Notes: a model not told the origin generated them from the sequence alone. A stretch of 63,945 nt of DNA from Flavobacteriaceae bacterium (GCA_004359435.1 PTET01000002.1:237491-301435); one strand, 5' to 3'. Positions 27,729 to 37,777 are shown, counted from the stretch's first letter. Program-made: numbers and translations.

Positions 27729-28391
27729 ATGGAAACAGTACAAGGAGAACCCTATGGACCACTTTTATTTTTACAAATTATCATTGCAACAGTAGGTTGG
27801 CTTTGTGGATATTCATTTTTAAAACACAACAATAGGTTGATTGGGATTGAATATTTTCTCATTGGACTTTCGGCAACTTGTGGAACACTTTTTTTAACTT
27901 TTGGGCTTCATTCAGCAGAAAGTATTTGGATTTTCTTGGATGTTTTTTCGAGAACTTTTGGGGTTACTATTTTTGTAGCCATTGGCATTTTTGAATTGAC
28001 CCACAATCTGAAACTATCAGCATTAAAACAAACTTTACTCTTTGCTTTGGGTTTTGCTCTATCCTTTTGGATTAACAAAAATCCATTGTTTACAGATATT
28101 TTGCCTATTATGAGTCTAGGTTTTGGATTGATTCTTTTATATGCTGTAGGGGTGATTGCAAAACAGTCTTTTGATTGGGGACTAAAAAAGAATGGCTATT
28201 TGTCTGTTTTGACTATGATATTTTTGATTCTGATTGGTTTGGTACTCCCCTTTTTTGCTAAGAACATGTCTGAGATTAGACATCACCAAGTGGACAATGT
28301 ATGCCAAGTGGTGATTTTTGTATTGATCTATATTATCTTTATCAACCTTTACAAAACCAAAAATAACGCTTTAAATAACCGAGAAGAATAG
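27729..28391 (+). CDS. Seven-helix membrane protein of unknown function
   Basis: A 220-residue integral membrane protein with about seven hydrophobic helices, starting METVQGEPYGPLLFLQ. It is the only rightward gene in the first 41 kb and is divergent from the broken AraC-type regulator, which makes it a candidate target of that regulator. A Glu-rich hydrophilic tail (NNREE) ends in the cytoplasm. No family is recognised. Confidence 0.7.
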   Translation: METVQGEPYGPLLFLQIIIATVGWLCGYSFLKHNNRLIGIEYFLIGLSATCGTLFLTFGLHSAESIWIFLDVFSRTFGVTIFVAIGIFELTHNLKLSALKQTLLFALGFALSFWINKNPLFTDILPIMSLGFGLILLYAVGVIAKQSFDWGLKKNGYLSVLTMIFLILIGLVLPFFAKNMSEIRHHQVDNVCQVVIFVLIYIIFINLYKTKNNALNNREE

Positions 28392-28463
28392 ATACCAATT
28401 CAGGACATCGAACAAAACATAATGACCAACGTTGAGAAACGGTTTCTCAATAAATATAAAAAC

Positions 28464-28499
28464 AAATTCAAAAGCCCACAAATGTGGGCTTTTGAATTT
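28464..28499. terminator. Bidirectional terminator
   Basis: Long perfect stem AAATTCAAAAGCCCACA/TGTGGGCTTTTGAATTT between two converging genes. Confidence 0.92.
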
Positions 28500-28541
28500 A
28501 TAATTGAACGATAATACTGAAAACTTTAAATCTTAATTTGC

Positions 28542-29477
28542 TTATTTCAAAGACTGAATAAACTCGACTGAATACTGTAAAAGTTGTTTGAGAGCGGTTT
28601 CTTCCATGGGATAATGTCCACCTTCATCCAAAATTTTTACTGTGAACGGCGCTTTGATTCCCTTCAAAGAAATTTCGGACAAATGTAAGGGTGTCCACCT
28701 GTCTTTTTCTGGTTGGGTAAGCAAAATCGGACATTTGTCAAACTCCGAAACTGGAACAGGAATTGGATATTGCAAGTAATCGCACAAAAATTGAATTTGC
28801 ACGTTGGCTCCTGCTGAGCTCTTGTCCTTTAAAAAAATCTTCAATGCTTTTTTGTTGTTGACAAGCGTATTCATTTTGGAAATGGCCTTCATAGGAATTG
28901 GAAACCTTTTGAAACCTATTTTTCTAAAAACATTGGTCAATGGCACAGAAACCCAGTTCAGACTTCCAAACTTGGCTGTTTCTTTTCCTACGGTTTTGTC
29001 ATCACTTTTCAGAAAGCACATTCCTATGATTCCATGCACTTCTTCTATATAACAAGCAGCATTGTAGCAGTGCATTCCTCCTGCACTGAGTCCATACAAA
29101 ACAGGCTTTTTGTAATCTCTTTTTGTTTCCTGATTGACAAAATCAGCAAAACAATGCACCCAATCATCGTAGGTAACATCTTTTTGGTTTACATAGGTCA
29201 TACCATAGCCTAAATTGTCTATGGCAACAACATCATACCCCAAAGCAGCCAATTTGTGCCCCAGTATCATATTCATTTGTCGTCCGTTGGTTCCTACTCC
29301 GTGATGCAGAAAAACACGAAATTCAGAAGACGGATTCGGATACCGATCCAAATGAATTTGGTTCCCCTTCCAATCCCAGAATTCCTCCAAAGGCAAATTG
29401 TTTTCTTGGATTTGAAAGTCTTTAGGAAGCAATTGATTGAGCTGCTTCCAAGTTGAATTGGATTGATACGACTTCAC
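28542..29477 (-). CDS. Alpha/beta hydrolase
   Basis: A 311-residue hydrolase with an HHGVGTNGRQM oxyanion region, the nucleophile elbow YGLSAGGMHCYNA (Ser), an acid-site region LLTQPEKDRWTP and the catalytic His in DEGGHYPME. The Ser elbow GLSAGG marks a serine hydrolase, unlike the Asp type at 12.5 kb. It has no signal peptide. It converges on the membrane protein gene with a shared terminator. The substrate is unknown. Confidence 0.83.
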   Translation of the reverse strand: MKSYQSNSTWKQLNQLLPKDFQIQENNLPLEEFWDWKGNQIHLDRYPNPSSEFRVFLHHGVGTNGRQMNMILGHKLAALGYDVVAIDNLGYGMTYVNQKDVTYDDWVHCFADFVNQETKRDYKKPVLYGLSAGGMHCYNAACYIEEVHGIIGMCFLKSDDKTVGKETAKFGSLNWVSVPLTNVFRKIGFKRFPIPMKAISKMNTLVNNKKALKIFLKDKSSAGANVQIQFLCDYLQYPIPVPVSEFDKCPILLTQPEKDRWTPLHLSEISLKGIKAPFTVKILDEGGHYPMEETALKQLLQYSVEFIQSLK

Positions 29478-29623
29478 TCTGTGGTTTTTGGTTTTTTAAA
29501 TTATATAGAGACATGTGTGTTTATCTACAAAATCCAAAAGACAATAATGTAGACCTACTTAATGTCTTTCTTTTTTGATAGTACAAATATCAGAAGGAAA
29601 AAACAGAACTTGTTTAAATTAAT

Positions 29624-30214
29624 TTAAAAAGTAAGTTTGGATTTCAAATTGCTCAGCCAAACATTGGTAATCCCCATAAAACTTGCTATGTTTTGAGATG
29701 CAAAACGCTGAAAGAGAAACGGATAATTTTCATAGATCCATTTCAGATATTCTTCACTTGTAAGGCCCAATTGAAAACTTCGAAAAAGGTCTATGTTGAC
29801 AAAAATCTTCTCGGTTTCAAACAAATAAAATTGCATAAGCTGAAGGTCGCTTTTGATGAATTCAAAAACATCATCAAAATCAAAAGAAAGCACAACGGAT
29901 TTTTCGTTGGCTTTCACTCGGTAATTGGTGAGTTTGTGAAAATAAACCGTGTCGTAAGACTTAAAAAATTCACAAAAACTTTCTGTGTGAAACATCACCG
30001 TTTTTTCTTCACCCAAAGAAGTGATGATGTTTCGAACAAAACTTCCTTGAACAATGAAATATATTCTTCGGTTGTTAGACTGATATTCGATTAATTCATC
30101 ACCTTTTTCAAGTATGAGAATCTCGCACTTTTGCTTAAAATGATTTAAAAAATCATTTTTGTCTTTTAGCTGCATTTTATTGGCTAAGATTTCAAAGTAT
30201 TGATTCTTGTTCAT
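29624..30214 (-). CDS. Crp/Fnr-family regulator
   Basis: A 196-residue protein with an N-terminal cyclic-nucleotide-binding-like beta barrel (KGDELIEYQSNNRRIYFIVQGSF) and a C-terminal HTH (FASQNIASFMGITNVWLSNLKSKL). The family is common in Bacteroidota, where most members lack the residues that bind cAMP. The length is normal. It borders the repeat-rich array on its right. The targets are unknown. Confidence 0.85.
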   Translation of the reverse strand: MNKNQYFEILANKMQLKDKNDFLNHFKQKCEILILEKGDELIEYQSNNRRIYFIVQGSFVRNIITSLGEEKTVMFHTESFCEFFKSYDTVYFHKLTNYRVKANEKSVVLSFDFDDVFEFIKSDLQLMQFYLFETEKIFVNIDLFRSFQLGLTSEEYLKWIYENYPFLFQRFASQNIASFMGITNVWLSNLKSKLTF

Positions 30215-30275
30215 ATCTTGTTGTATGGTAGTTGTTTAAAGTTTTTCAAAACCCAACTACCCTATTACAAATGTA

Positions 30276-30398
30276 AGCGAAAACAACAAGATATGGGCTC
30301 TTACTTTTGCTATATTTTTGTGAAACCCCTGTTAACCTTTGGTAGATTAGCAACTAAAAAGTAGCAGAAAAGCTAAACTCTCCTATTATACGTTTATT
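30276..30398. repeat. Intergenic repeat element, copy a (degenerate)
   Basis: Holds a core AAGTAGCAGAAAAGCTAAAC and, before it, GTTAACC and GATTAGC. It is the leftmost and most diverged of seven related elements. No gene is visible in the gap. Confidence 0.6.
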
Positions 30399-31517
30399 TT
30401 ATAAGTTCTTAGATTCTGAAATGGATAAATTTAGTTTGCTAATTATAAAATATAATAGAAGCAATGTTGGGAATACTATCAAATCAACCTTTCTAAACAC
30501 AAGAGGAACGATAGTAATGATTACAAAAATTGTAGTAAGAATTTTATTTGGTTTCTTGATTATAAAATCTAGAAGATATATATATGCAGGAAAAATCAAA
30601 ATTAAATGATGACCTTCACTCATAGGGCTTATGAATAGAATTGAAATGAGGTACAGCGAGAACAATATAGTTTTTTGAATCTTAGAACTTTCAATAACTG
30701 AGAGTTTTTGATTTAAAAAATTTACTACAATCATTGTAAAAGCAGAAAGAATAACAGCAAATTTAGGAGTAACGTAACTAAAAATAGATGATAGTGAATA
30801 TCCTATTATTTCATCTCCTTGCATTGTTTTGTGAAGAATAAATGTATCAAGGTAATATTTGTAATATTCTATTGATTTGAATCCTGTTAGAAGAAATGGT
30901 AAACCGAAAATAAATAAAAAAGCTAATACTGAAGTTAATAGAATTGTTTTGATTTTTTTATGAAACAAAAGGAAAATCAATAAAAAGGCAGGAGTTATTT
31001 TAATCGAAATAGCAATTGCAAGAAAAAGACTTTCAAAAAAAATATTCTTTCTAAGATGATAATATAGAAATAGTGTACAAAGAAAAAGCAAAATAATGTT
31101 TACTTGTCCGTTGAGAAAATTGTTTTGTAAAATTGCAAATTGAAGAAGATTGATTGCTGAGAAGTAAACCAAAGTATTATAAAAACTATAATTTTCTGGA
31201 TTTAATATTCGAAGGATGATCTTAATTGTATAGAATAATGAAAAATAAGAAATTGAAATCCACAAAAATACAGCTAGCCAATACGGAACAAAAGTGAAAG
31301 GCAACATTAAAACATCAAAAAACTGTGGGTAAATATATGGAAAAGCACTGTCTGTAGTATATGGATTTTTTCCTTGAATAAAGTCACTTGCAGATATAAG
31401 ATAACATGTAAAATCGTTACCAATTGGTCTAAAAGCTCTTCTAAATGTTTGAATAACAATTAGAATAATTGAAGCAAAACTCAAAAAAATAGTTGCAGAA
31501 AATAGTTTGTTTTTCAT
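30399..31517 (-). CDS. GT87-like (DUF2029) membrane glycosyltransferase
   Basis: The preferred start is MKNKLFSATIFLS; eight codons upstream lie an in-frame Met and repeat-derived sequence. The protein has about ten membrane helices and the GT87-type periplasmic motifs GNDFTCYLISASDFIQGKNPY and YIYPQF, with an Asp in the first loop as the likely catalytic base. Such enzymes use polyprenyl-phosphate sugars (often mannose) and act outside the cytoplasmic membrane. The length of about 372 is typical. It is flanked by repeat elements on both sides. Confidence 0.78.
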   Translation of the reverse strand: MKNKLFSATIFLSFASIILIVIQTFRRAFRPIGNDFTCYLISASDFIQGKNPYTTDSAFPYIYPQFFDVLMLPFTFVPYWLAVFLWISISYFSLFYTIKIILRILNPENYSFYNTLVYFSAINLLQFAILQNNFLNGQVNIILLFLCTLFLYYHLRKNIFFESLFLAIAISIKITPAFLLIFLLFHKKIKTILLTSVLAFLFIFGLPFLLTGFKSIEYYKYYLDTFILHKTMQGDEIIGYSLSSIFSYVTPKFAVILSAFTMIVVNFLNQKLSVIESSKIQKTILFSLYLISILFISPMSEGHHLILIFPAYIYLLDFIIKKPNKILTTIFVIITIVPLVFRKVDLIVFPTLLLLYFIISKLNLSISESKNL

Positions 31518-31570
31518 TGACTCAAAATTTAAAAACGACAAACTTTCCAGTTGTTCGGGAAAATTACGTG

Positions 31571-31715
31571 CAACGTTTCGGTAGCTTGACGAATTAGCAG
31601 TTTAAAATGCACTTACTTACAGTACTAGTACAAATGTATGTAAAAAGAACGAATGTTTGGTTTGGTACTTTGACCAATTTCTGAGCCACAAAGTAGCAAA
31701 GAAGCTAAACCATTG
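31571..31715. repeat. Intergenic repeat element, copy b
   Basis: Begins CAACGTTTCGGTAGCTTG and ends GAAGCTAAACCATTGTTAA, with CTGAGCCACAAAGTAGC inside. The following 200 bases up to the SRPBCC gene hold no gene that I can see, only A/T-rich DNA and a few short direct repeats. Confidence 0.75.
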
Positions 31716-31914
31716 TTAAAAATATGCTTATTTAATTTACCAATTAAACTCTAAACACTTATCATCCTACCGATAGCCACAGTGTATTCAGTTCAAAATC
31801 ATTTAAAAATTCGCACCCTCTGCAGACCATCTTTCGCTTTTCCATCAAACCATAAACAAGGATAAATTTTGTTTGTCATAATTTATTTATTGCTTTTATA
31901 CCACCTTTTTGGGT

Positions 31915-32373
31915 TCAATTTTCAACTATTTCTTTTAATTTCTCAAGTGCTTTTGGATACGTCTGATCAAAATAATCCAAATAATCCTCAATTGTGTCTA
32001 TTTCAACTTTTACTGTAGTTATTCCACCGCTTTCTGAGAAGGTATAATTTTCGTGACCACCCGCCCATTTTTCAACTTGTTCGCCTGTAGTAATTTCGTT
32101 TTCTCCATCCAAAATTCCATAATGTAAAATAGAAACAAATTTAGCAGTCTGATTTTCAACTATTTTAGATACCATTCCTCCTTTCTTTCCATTTTCATCG
32201 CATCCAACAAAAAGAATTTTACTTCCTTTATCCCAATTTCCTTGGTAAGTTGAAGTTGGGTTAAATATTGAGGTCCAATTTTCGTATGTTTTTTTATCAA
32301 TTAAACCAAGCATGGTTTGATACACCTTTTGTACACTTGCTTTTATTTCAATATTGTATTCTATTTTTGTCAT
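31915..32373 (-). CDS. SRPBCC (AHSA1-like) protein
   Basis: A 152-residue single-domain protein starting MTKIEYNIEIKASVQKVYQTML. The AHSA1/SRPBCC fold is shown by the N-terminal strand, the WTSIFNPTSTYQGNWDKGS turn and a long C-terminal helix (YPKALEKLKEIVEN). Similar genes in flavobacteria are annotated as SRPBCC domain-containing. The fold has a hydrophobic ligand pocket and the ligand is unknown. It is complete and was the parent type for the chimera near 21 kb. Confidence 0.85.
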   Translation of the reverse strand: MTKIEYNIEIKASVQKVYQTMLGLIDKKTYENWTSIFNPTSTYQGNWDKGSKILFVGCDENGKKGGMVSKIVENQTAKFVSILHYGILDGENEITTGEQVEKWAGGHENYTFSESGGITTVKVEIDTIEDYLDYFDQTYPKALEKLKEIVEN

Positions 32374-32441
32374 ATGTCTAATATTGTATTTTTGTTGATT
32401 CAGCGTGTATAAACCCTTATTATCGTTTCGAAATTTCTATA

Positions 32442-33101
32442 TCAGCACGTTTGATGAATATATACATATTTTCCATTCAAAAATGTGATGAGTCCACCTC
32501 CAACTTCGTCTGCACCAATGGCAATAGAAGGATTTTGAAGTAATACGTCTTTGCTTTCTAACAAATCACCTTGTTCAGAAAATATATTTTCTCTTGTTTT
32601 CTTGTCTTCTACAAGTCCCCAATAGTCAACCCAATCCAATTCTGTCAAATCTAAGTGGTTCTTACCAAAACCAATCTTAATTTCTTCATTTGTCTTACCG
32701 TGTTTAATAATGATACCAAAATCCGCATTTTCTTTCTTGAAATAGGCTTTATCAAGAACTCCATCTCCATTAAAATCTGCAGTTATTGTTTCGGACAACT
32801 TGTATACAGTTGCCTTTTCAAATCCATCCAAAGAATGTGATCTGTACTTTTCGGTTTGATTACTTTCTATGGAATCTTGTTTGACAAAATCATTGCTTTC
32901 ATTTTTGGACTTTTCAGAGATTTGGTTGGGCAACGAGTCTGATTGATTTGTTTCTAAAGAGTTCTTTCTAGCTAAATTATTCTTCTGATTTTGAGTATTG
33001 TCTGAAACTTGATCGGGTGTGTTTTTTTGCGACTGTTGAGAATTCGATTGTCCGCAACCAGTTATAATCAATAATATCAGTATGTAAATTGTCTGTTTCA
33101 T
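32442..33101 (-). CDS. Lipoprotein with FG-GAP/EF-hand-like core
   Basis: A 219-residue product with lipobox IITGC, then a long Asn/Gln/Ser-rich low-complexity linker (residues 20-85). A compact C-terminal part with TADFNGDGVLDKAYFK follows, a calcium-binding-loop-like DxNxDGxxD segment as in VCBS/FG-GAP units. Surface or periplasmic location follows from the signal. The role is unknown. Confidence 0.72.
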   Translation of the reverse strand: MKQTIYILILLIITGCGQSNSQQSQKNTPDQVSDNTQNQKNNLARKNSLETNQSDSLPNQISEKSKNESNDFVKQDSIESNQTEKYRSHSLDGFEKATVYKLSETITADFNGDGVLDKAYFKKENADFGIIIKHGKTNEEIKIGFGKNHLDLTELDWVDYWGLVEDKKTRENIFSEQGDLLESKDVLLQNPSIAIGADEVGGGLITFLNGKYVYIHQTC

Positions 33102-33176
33102 TGCTGTTATTTTTTTTTGGACTTTAAAGAACTCACAAGCAGATGTAAATCAACGAAAAGTCAAAAATTTGAATTT

Positions 33177-34085
33177 TTAATTCTTATTAATTTCTTTATC
33201 TATAAGATCAATGAGTTCTTTTTCTTGCATCTCTTTGTGCTTTTGAATAAATAATTTGATTGGTTTTATAGTTGGGCTATTTGGATATTTATTTATAAAT
33301 CTATCAAACTCCTTTAGATTTTCTTCGTAGATATAAGAAATTTTTTGGTTATTTTCTGTTTGACTTTCGTAATCTCTTTCAAATGTCATCGTATTTTCCA
33401 TTCCAAAAATGTAATCATGTCTATAATATCCAAGTGAGGTCTTAACTTGATCTATCAATTTAAAATTTGGATATTTGGATACAAATGATTCCCAATAAAT
33501 TATTCTTTCTCCAAGTTGTTTAAAAGAAATAGATAGACCAGCATCTGCACTATAAAGGCTTTTGCTTTCTTCAGAAATTAAAAAGATATATTCTTTAAAA
33601 TCTTGTGTTACATAGTTTTTGAAAATATCATAATCAAAACTAGGGATAGTAGATATGATGACTTCACCTTCGCCTATTCCTTCAATCCTTAGTTGGTAAT
33701 GTGATAATTTCGCTTCTAATTCTTTGATGTTTTTTTTATTTGTTGCATCGTCACTGTAAAATTGACTTAATAGAATTTGCTCTTTTTCATTTATTTCACT
33801 GATGATTTCTTGATTGATTTTCGAATATTCTAGAAACAATTGATTTGCTTCTGTTTTTGTTGATGATTTTAACTTTTCTACAACCCTTTCTTTTTCGATT
33901 CGAAATTTTTTATAGATGTCTTCTTCATTTCTAATCAAGTTATTTTCAATCTTAGAACTTGATTTTTCATCTTGATTGGATGTTTCAATTTGACCAGTTG
34001 TATCTTTCTCTTTAGAGGTAACACTTTTATTTTCTGCACAAGAAAGGATTGATACTATGACACATAATAAATAAAAATTTTTCAT
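33177..34085 (-). CDS. Lipoprotein of unknown function, helix-rich
   Basis: A 302-residue lipoprotein (lipobox SILSC) with a Ser/Glu/Lys linker and a mostly helical, charged body containing several heptad-like stretches (NEKEQILLSQFYSDD, KNIKELEAKLSHYQLR). It ends with a Lys/Glu-rich helix. No domain is recognised. It lies among other lipoproteins in the array, all leftward. Confidence 0.7.
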   Translation of the reverse strand: MKNFYLLCVIVSILSCAENKSVTSKEKDTTGQIETSNQDEKSSSKIENNLIRNEEDIYKKFRIEKERVVEKLKSSTKTEANQLFLEYSKINQEIISEINEKEQILLSQFYSDDATNKKNIKELEAKLSHYQLRIEGIGEGEVIISTIPSFDYDIFKNYVTQDFKEYIFLISEESKSLYSADAGLSISFKQLGERIIYWESFVSKYPNFKLIDQVKTSLGYYRHDYIFGMENTMTFERDYESQTENNQKISYIYEENLKEFDRFINKYPNSPTIKPIKLFIQKHKEMQEKELIDLIDKEINKN

Positions 34086-34152
34086 AATTCGATTGGTTTA
34101 CTTTTTAATTGACTTTGTAGGTTGAAGAAATAACTGAAATATTGGGAAAACT

Positions 34153-34677
34153 TCAATTATATTCTAAAATGTCTGCAATTAAAAATGAATTCCCAGAGGG
34201 TATAACTTTGATGTCTCGGTAATATTCTAGTTTGTTTTCAGAATCGAAAATTGTTGTTTTAAACCAAAATGCTTTCTGTGTTTTGTTTTCTATAAAGTTA
34301 CATTCAGAAACTACTATCATACCGTAATCTTGAGCAGAAATTAGAAAGCCAACACCCTCACCTGCAAATTTTGTCTGAAAGTTACGCTCCCATTTTTTCT
34401 TAAATTGGGCTGAAGTCATTCCACCTTCTAAGTCTATTTGCAAAGCATCGCTTTTGTATGATTCATACATTTTTGTATAAATGCTTTTGCTTTTTCCCTC
34501 GGCCTGATCATTTGAATTAAAATCCAGTCCATTACTACTATTCAATTCACGTTCTACATTTTCAATAAGCCAGTTCTTAGCTCTCAAAATTTCATTAGAT
34601 TTTAAATCATTGGTTTTTTGAGCATGACAAAAAGTAGCAACTATCGAAAATAATAGTATAAAGATTTGTTTTTTCAT
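34153..34677 (-). CDS. Secreted protein of unknown function
   Basis: A 174-residue product with a signal peptide ending TFCHAQ. The mature part includes LNSSNGLDFNSNDQAEGKS and an aromatic-rich C-terminal half (FWFKTTIFDSENKLEYYRD). The gene ends 22 bases before the next lipoprotein gene would start reading, so it forms a tight pair with its upstream neighbour. No family is recognised. Confidence 0.68.
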   Translation of the reverse strand: MKKQIFILLFSIVATFCHAQKTNDLKSNEILRAKNWLIENVERELNSSNGLDFNSNDQAEGKSKSIYTKMYESYKSDALQIDLEGGMTSAQFKKKWERNFQTKFAGEGVGFLISAQDYGMIVVSECNFIENKTQKAFWFKTTIFDSENKLEYYRDIKVIPSGNSFLIADILEYN

Positions 34678-34699
34678 AGCGTTTTATTTCTGATTAAAA

Positions 34700-35491
34700 T
34701 TAAGGTTCATCACATTGTTCAGTTGTTGAAATAAATAATTTTTTATACTCCTTATACATGATTTCGGTGTTTTCTAGTTCTTTGCATTCTTTGCAAGAAT
34801 TAATTGTATTGTTGCTCCAACCAAAAGCAAACAATTCCATTTTTGCATATTCTAAACTTTGGGGAGAATTTAACCTGCTTTGAAATTTTTGTTCTACATA
34901 ATCAGGTGAACCATTATCCGCTTTGAGCTGTTCATTTAGTTTTTTCCATGCGGAAATCATTTTCAAACTATCGCCTGAAACCAATGCATCAACATAAATT
35001 TCTGCTTTTGGATTATAAGAAGTGTTTTTCAAAAGCGATAGATTCGAATAAGCCGAAAAAGCAATTTTTTCGTGATCATAAAACGATTTTAATTGCTGGA
35101 GTTTTAGTTGTTTCAATTTGTTCCAATAAGGCAAATCGACAATTTCAAGGTTTTCAATTTCTGTTTTTCTTTCAACATATTTTTCTTCTAAAACTTCAAT
35201 GGGTTCGGTTTTGTCTTCCAATTTAAAAACAGGATAACCATCGAAACTGATGTACCCTAAATCACCAAACCATAAACGATGCGTGTCTTTTAATTGTTTC
35301 TTTGTATACTTTGAAGCATCAAATTTACTATTCATTTCACATAATTCTGTATACCAATTAATTGTATCAATAGCAGCTTTAGGTTTTATTTCTTCTGTAA
35401 CTACAATTGACTTATAATCAGATTTTTTCACATTTTGGCAAGAGATGATGCTAAAGAGAAAAGCAAGTGTTAACGAAATATACTTTTTCAT
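34700..35491 (-). CDS. Lipoprotein of unknown function
   Basis: A 263-residue lipoprotein (lipobox SIISC) whose mature part has LWFGDLGYISFDGYPVFKL and a C-terminal CKECKELE Cys pair. The body is helical and charged. It is first in the run after repeat element c and is followed closely by the 174-residue secreted protein. Function is unknown. Confidence 0.7.
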   Translation of the reverse strand: MKKYISLTLAFLFSIISCQNVKKSDYKSIVVTEEIKPKAAIDTINWYTELCEMNSKFDASKYTKKQLKDTHRLWFGDLGYISFDGYPVFKLEDKTEPIEVLEEKYVERKTEIENLEIVDLPYWNKLKQLKLQQLKSFYDHEKIAFSAYSNLSLLKNTSYNPKAEIYVDALVSGDSLKMISAWKKLNEQLKADNGSPDYVEQKFQSRLNSPQSLEYAKMELFAFGWSNNTINSCKECKELENTEIMYKEYKKLFISTTEQCDEP

Positions 35492-35617
35492 TGTGATTTT
35501 TTTATAAAAGTAACATAAATAAAATATCCCAAACTCAATTATGATTGAAATTTGTCTTTTTATGGTAGAAGCTAAAAGATATATATATCATTGATATATT
35601 TTGAAAATTTTAGTATT

Positions 35618-35752
35618 GAACGCGGGGCTTAACAATGTTGGAGATTTAAATGTAAAAGATTCAGCCCAGCTCAAATGTATGTAAAAAAGCACATATATTT
35701 GGATTCGGGACTTTTCCCCTATTTCTGAGCCACGAAGTAACTGCGAAGGGCA
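35618..35752. repeat. Intergenic repeat element, copy c
   Basis: Contains CGGGGCTTAACAATGTTG, a variable middle with AAATGTATGTAAAAAAGC, and CTGAGCCACGAAGTAACTGC next to the end of the WG-repeat gene. The rest of the 265-base gap shows no gene. Confidence 0.75.
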
Positions 35753-35756
35753 GTTG

Positions 35757-36833
35757 TCATTTTAATTTTTTATTTCTTATTGTTAAGCTTATTAATTTAT
35801 AGCCGTCATCGGTCCGCAAGAATGTATAATGGTTTTGAGTAAAACTCTTTTTGTCTCCATGAGAAATTATTATTGACATTGTTGGATAAATCCAATCTTT
35901 AGATTCTTCACAATTATTGAAGTATTTCTCAAATTCTGTGTCTTCAAACATAAATGGATTTAATCCATCAATTGAAATAAAATATTTAGTTTTTGGTTCT
36001 AAGATTTCCAACAAGCCGTTTTTCAAAATTGTAAAATTGTCTGTAATTAGTTTTTGTCTATTTGTCTTTACCCAGCCGTCTTTCGATTTCCAAGTTATGG
36101 TGTCATACGATATATTAATTAACTTTTCAACCGTTAGGTCATTTGACAATTCTTTTGTTATCCATTGTTTAAACTCTTTTTCAAAGTCAACAAATGAGTA
36201 ATAACTTCCGTCTTTAGCCAAAAAGGACTTTCTTATAGTGTCAGAATGAGGAGTCTGAGTCTTTTCAAGTGTAAAAAAATTTAAAGGTTTATTGTAGTTG
36301 AAATTTTCAACAAGAATATTGTTCAAAGTGTCAATTAACACTTCTTGACCGCCATTCCAACCATAATATTCTCCCTGTCTCCATCTATCAGCGCCTTTCA
36401 ATGCAATTATCATCCCATTTTTCACTCTTTCCAAGTCGTTGTAAATGGCGGGAATAGCGATATCTCCATTTTTATTAAACATACCAACTTTGTCAGTTTT
36501 ATGGTCCCTAAAACGAATAAAACCTTCACTTTCGCAATCTGGTGTGTTGTCGAAAACGTGCAAACTGTCTCTACCGATAATTTTCCCAGATTTAGTCAAA
36601 TAGTAATAGTTCCAATATTCATTAATAACTTCGGAAACTGCAATGATGTTGTCAAACTTATTTGCATTTATGAATCCAGAAAATTTCGGTTCTATTTTCA
36701 CAACACCATTTTTGTCCTTGTAGCCAATTAAGGTTGAGTCTTTATTCCAAAAAGAAGTCCAAGTGTCATTATTTTGTCCAAATAATGTCAAACTTGAAAT
36801 TGTTGTAAGGAATGTTAAAAGGTATAATTTCAT
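35757..36833 (-). CDS. WG-repeat secreted protein
   Basis: A 358-residue protein with a signal peptide cleaved after LTLFGQ. Three or more WG/KWG-like units follow (GYKDKNGVVKIEPKFSGF, GMFNKNGDIAIPAIYNDL and a degenerate Trp/Gly one), a beta-rich repeat common in Bacteroidota. The C-terminal 120 residues are a separate domain with SLTIRNKKLK at the end. WG proteins have no agreed function. Its stop codon lies only a few bases from repeat element c. Confidence 0.75.
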   Translation of the reverse strand: MKLYLLTFLTTISSLTLFGQNNDTWTSFWNKDSTLIGYKDKNGVVKIEPKFSGFINANKFDNIIAVSEVINEYWNYYYLTKSGKIIGRDSLHVFDNTPDCESEGFIRFRDHKTDKVGMFNKNGDIAIPAIYNDLERVKNGMIIALKGADRWRQGEYYGWNGGQEVLIDTLNNILVENFNYNKPLNFFTLEKTQTPHSDTIRKSFLAKDGSYYSFVDFEKEFKQWITKELSNDLTVEKLINISYDTITWKSKDGWVKTNRQKLITDNFTILKNGLLEILEPKTKYFISIDGLNPFMFEDTEFEKYFNNCEESKDWIYPTMSIIISHGDKKSFTQNHYTFLRTDDGYKLISLTIRNKKLK

Positions 36834-36851
36834 AGTCTTTTAGAAGGTTAT

Positions 36852-37457
36852 TTACTCGATAATTAATGGTATTTCTTCAAATACTCCTTGACTACCTATT
36901 GGAACAAATATTTTCTTTTGACTTTTAAAAATAAGTTGTTTTGAAAGTGCTAAATCATTAAGTGCATAATAATGTTCTACAAAACTATTTTTATCTGTAG
37001 AGTAATTGATGATTTTCACAAAACAACTATCACCAATCTTAGAAAAGATTAAAATTTCTGGTGTTCGGTTCCCAAATATGTCTGCAATGTAAAACCAAAA
37101 ACCTTCGTCGGCTTGGGGAATGTCAAATATTTCGTTGTAAAGGTTCATCGTTTCCATATTGCCGTCAGGCTTCATCAAAAACCGTGCGAAACCTTGTGAA
37201 CCAAAGCTGTAAAAAATTTCTTCTGATTTACCATTTTTGTCAAAGTCGTAAGAGAACAAAGCTTGGTAACCAGAGTCGTGGTTTACTTTTTTATTCACCA
37301 AAAGTTTTACAGGTGTTTCTTTACCTGTATTGTCAATATTTACAATGCCGAAGTATGGATTAAAATTTTTGTTTTTACTCGTTTGCCCAAATGAGAGATT
37401 CACAAGAGAAAATGTTATTACAAATACCAAAAATAATTTAGAGTAGTTTTTTTTCAT
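36852..37457 (-). CDS. Secreted protein of unknown function
   Basis: A 201-residue product with a signal peptide ending LSFGQ. The mature part has a calcium-loop-like FSYDFDKNGKSEEIFY and an FYIADIFGNRTPEILIFSK segment, suggesting one FG-GAP-like unit. It ends 18 bases before the WG-repeat gene start, so the two should share a transcript. No function is known. Confidence 0.7.
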   Translation of the reverse strand: MKKNYSKLFLVFVITFSLVNLSFGQTSKNKNFNPYFGIVNIDNTGKETPVKLLVNKKVNHDSGYQALFSYDFDKNGKSEEIFYSFGSQGFARFLMKPDGNMETMNLYNEIFDIPQADEGFWFYIADIFGNRTPEILIFSKIGDSCFVKIINYSTDKNSFVEHYYALNDLALSKQLIFKSQKKIFVPIGSQGVFEEIPLIIE

Positions 37458-37611
37458 TTTGTTTTTATAGATTTTGTTGATTCTTTACAATGTGCAACAA
37501 TAATGTTATCTATTACTTTAGGAATATTTTTATTACAATGTTCGTCTAAATGACAGACAAAATTATAATTTTTTGCTAGTTGTTTGAATTGTAAAAAGAT
37601 GTGAGTATAAA

Positions 37612-37741
37612 TCTAAAATTGGTTGTTTTCTTTTTTGGGAATAAATTTCAGCACTAGAACTAAGATAATGAAAATAACTGAGTTTTGAACTAGCCTTCAG
37701 CCCCAATTTACCAAACTGCTTGTTTGCAGACATATCACATT
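37612..37741. repeat. Intergenic repeat element, copy d (degenerate)
   Basis: Shares AGAACTAAGATAATGAAAAT and CTTCAGCCCCAATTT with copy f, but its right-hand core is eroded. The 320-base gap holds no gene otherwise. Confidence 0.6.
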
Positions 37742-37777
37742 CTTTCCGTTGATTATAGCTTACTTATTTTGCAACAT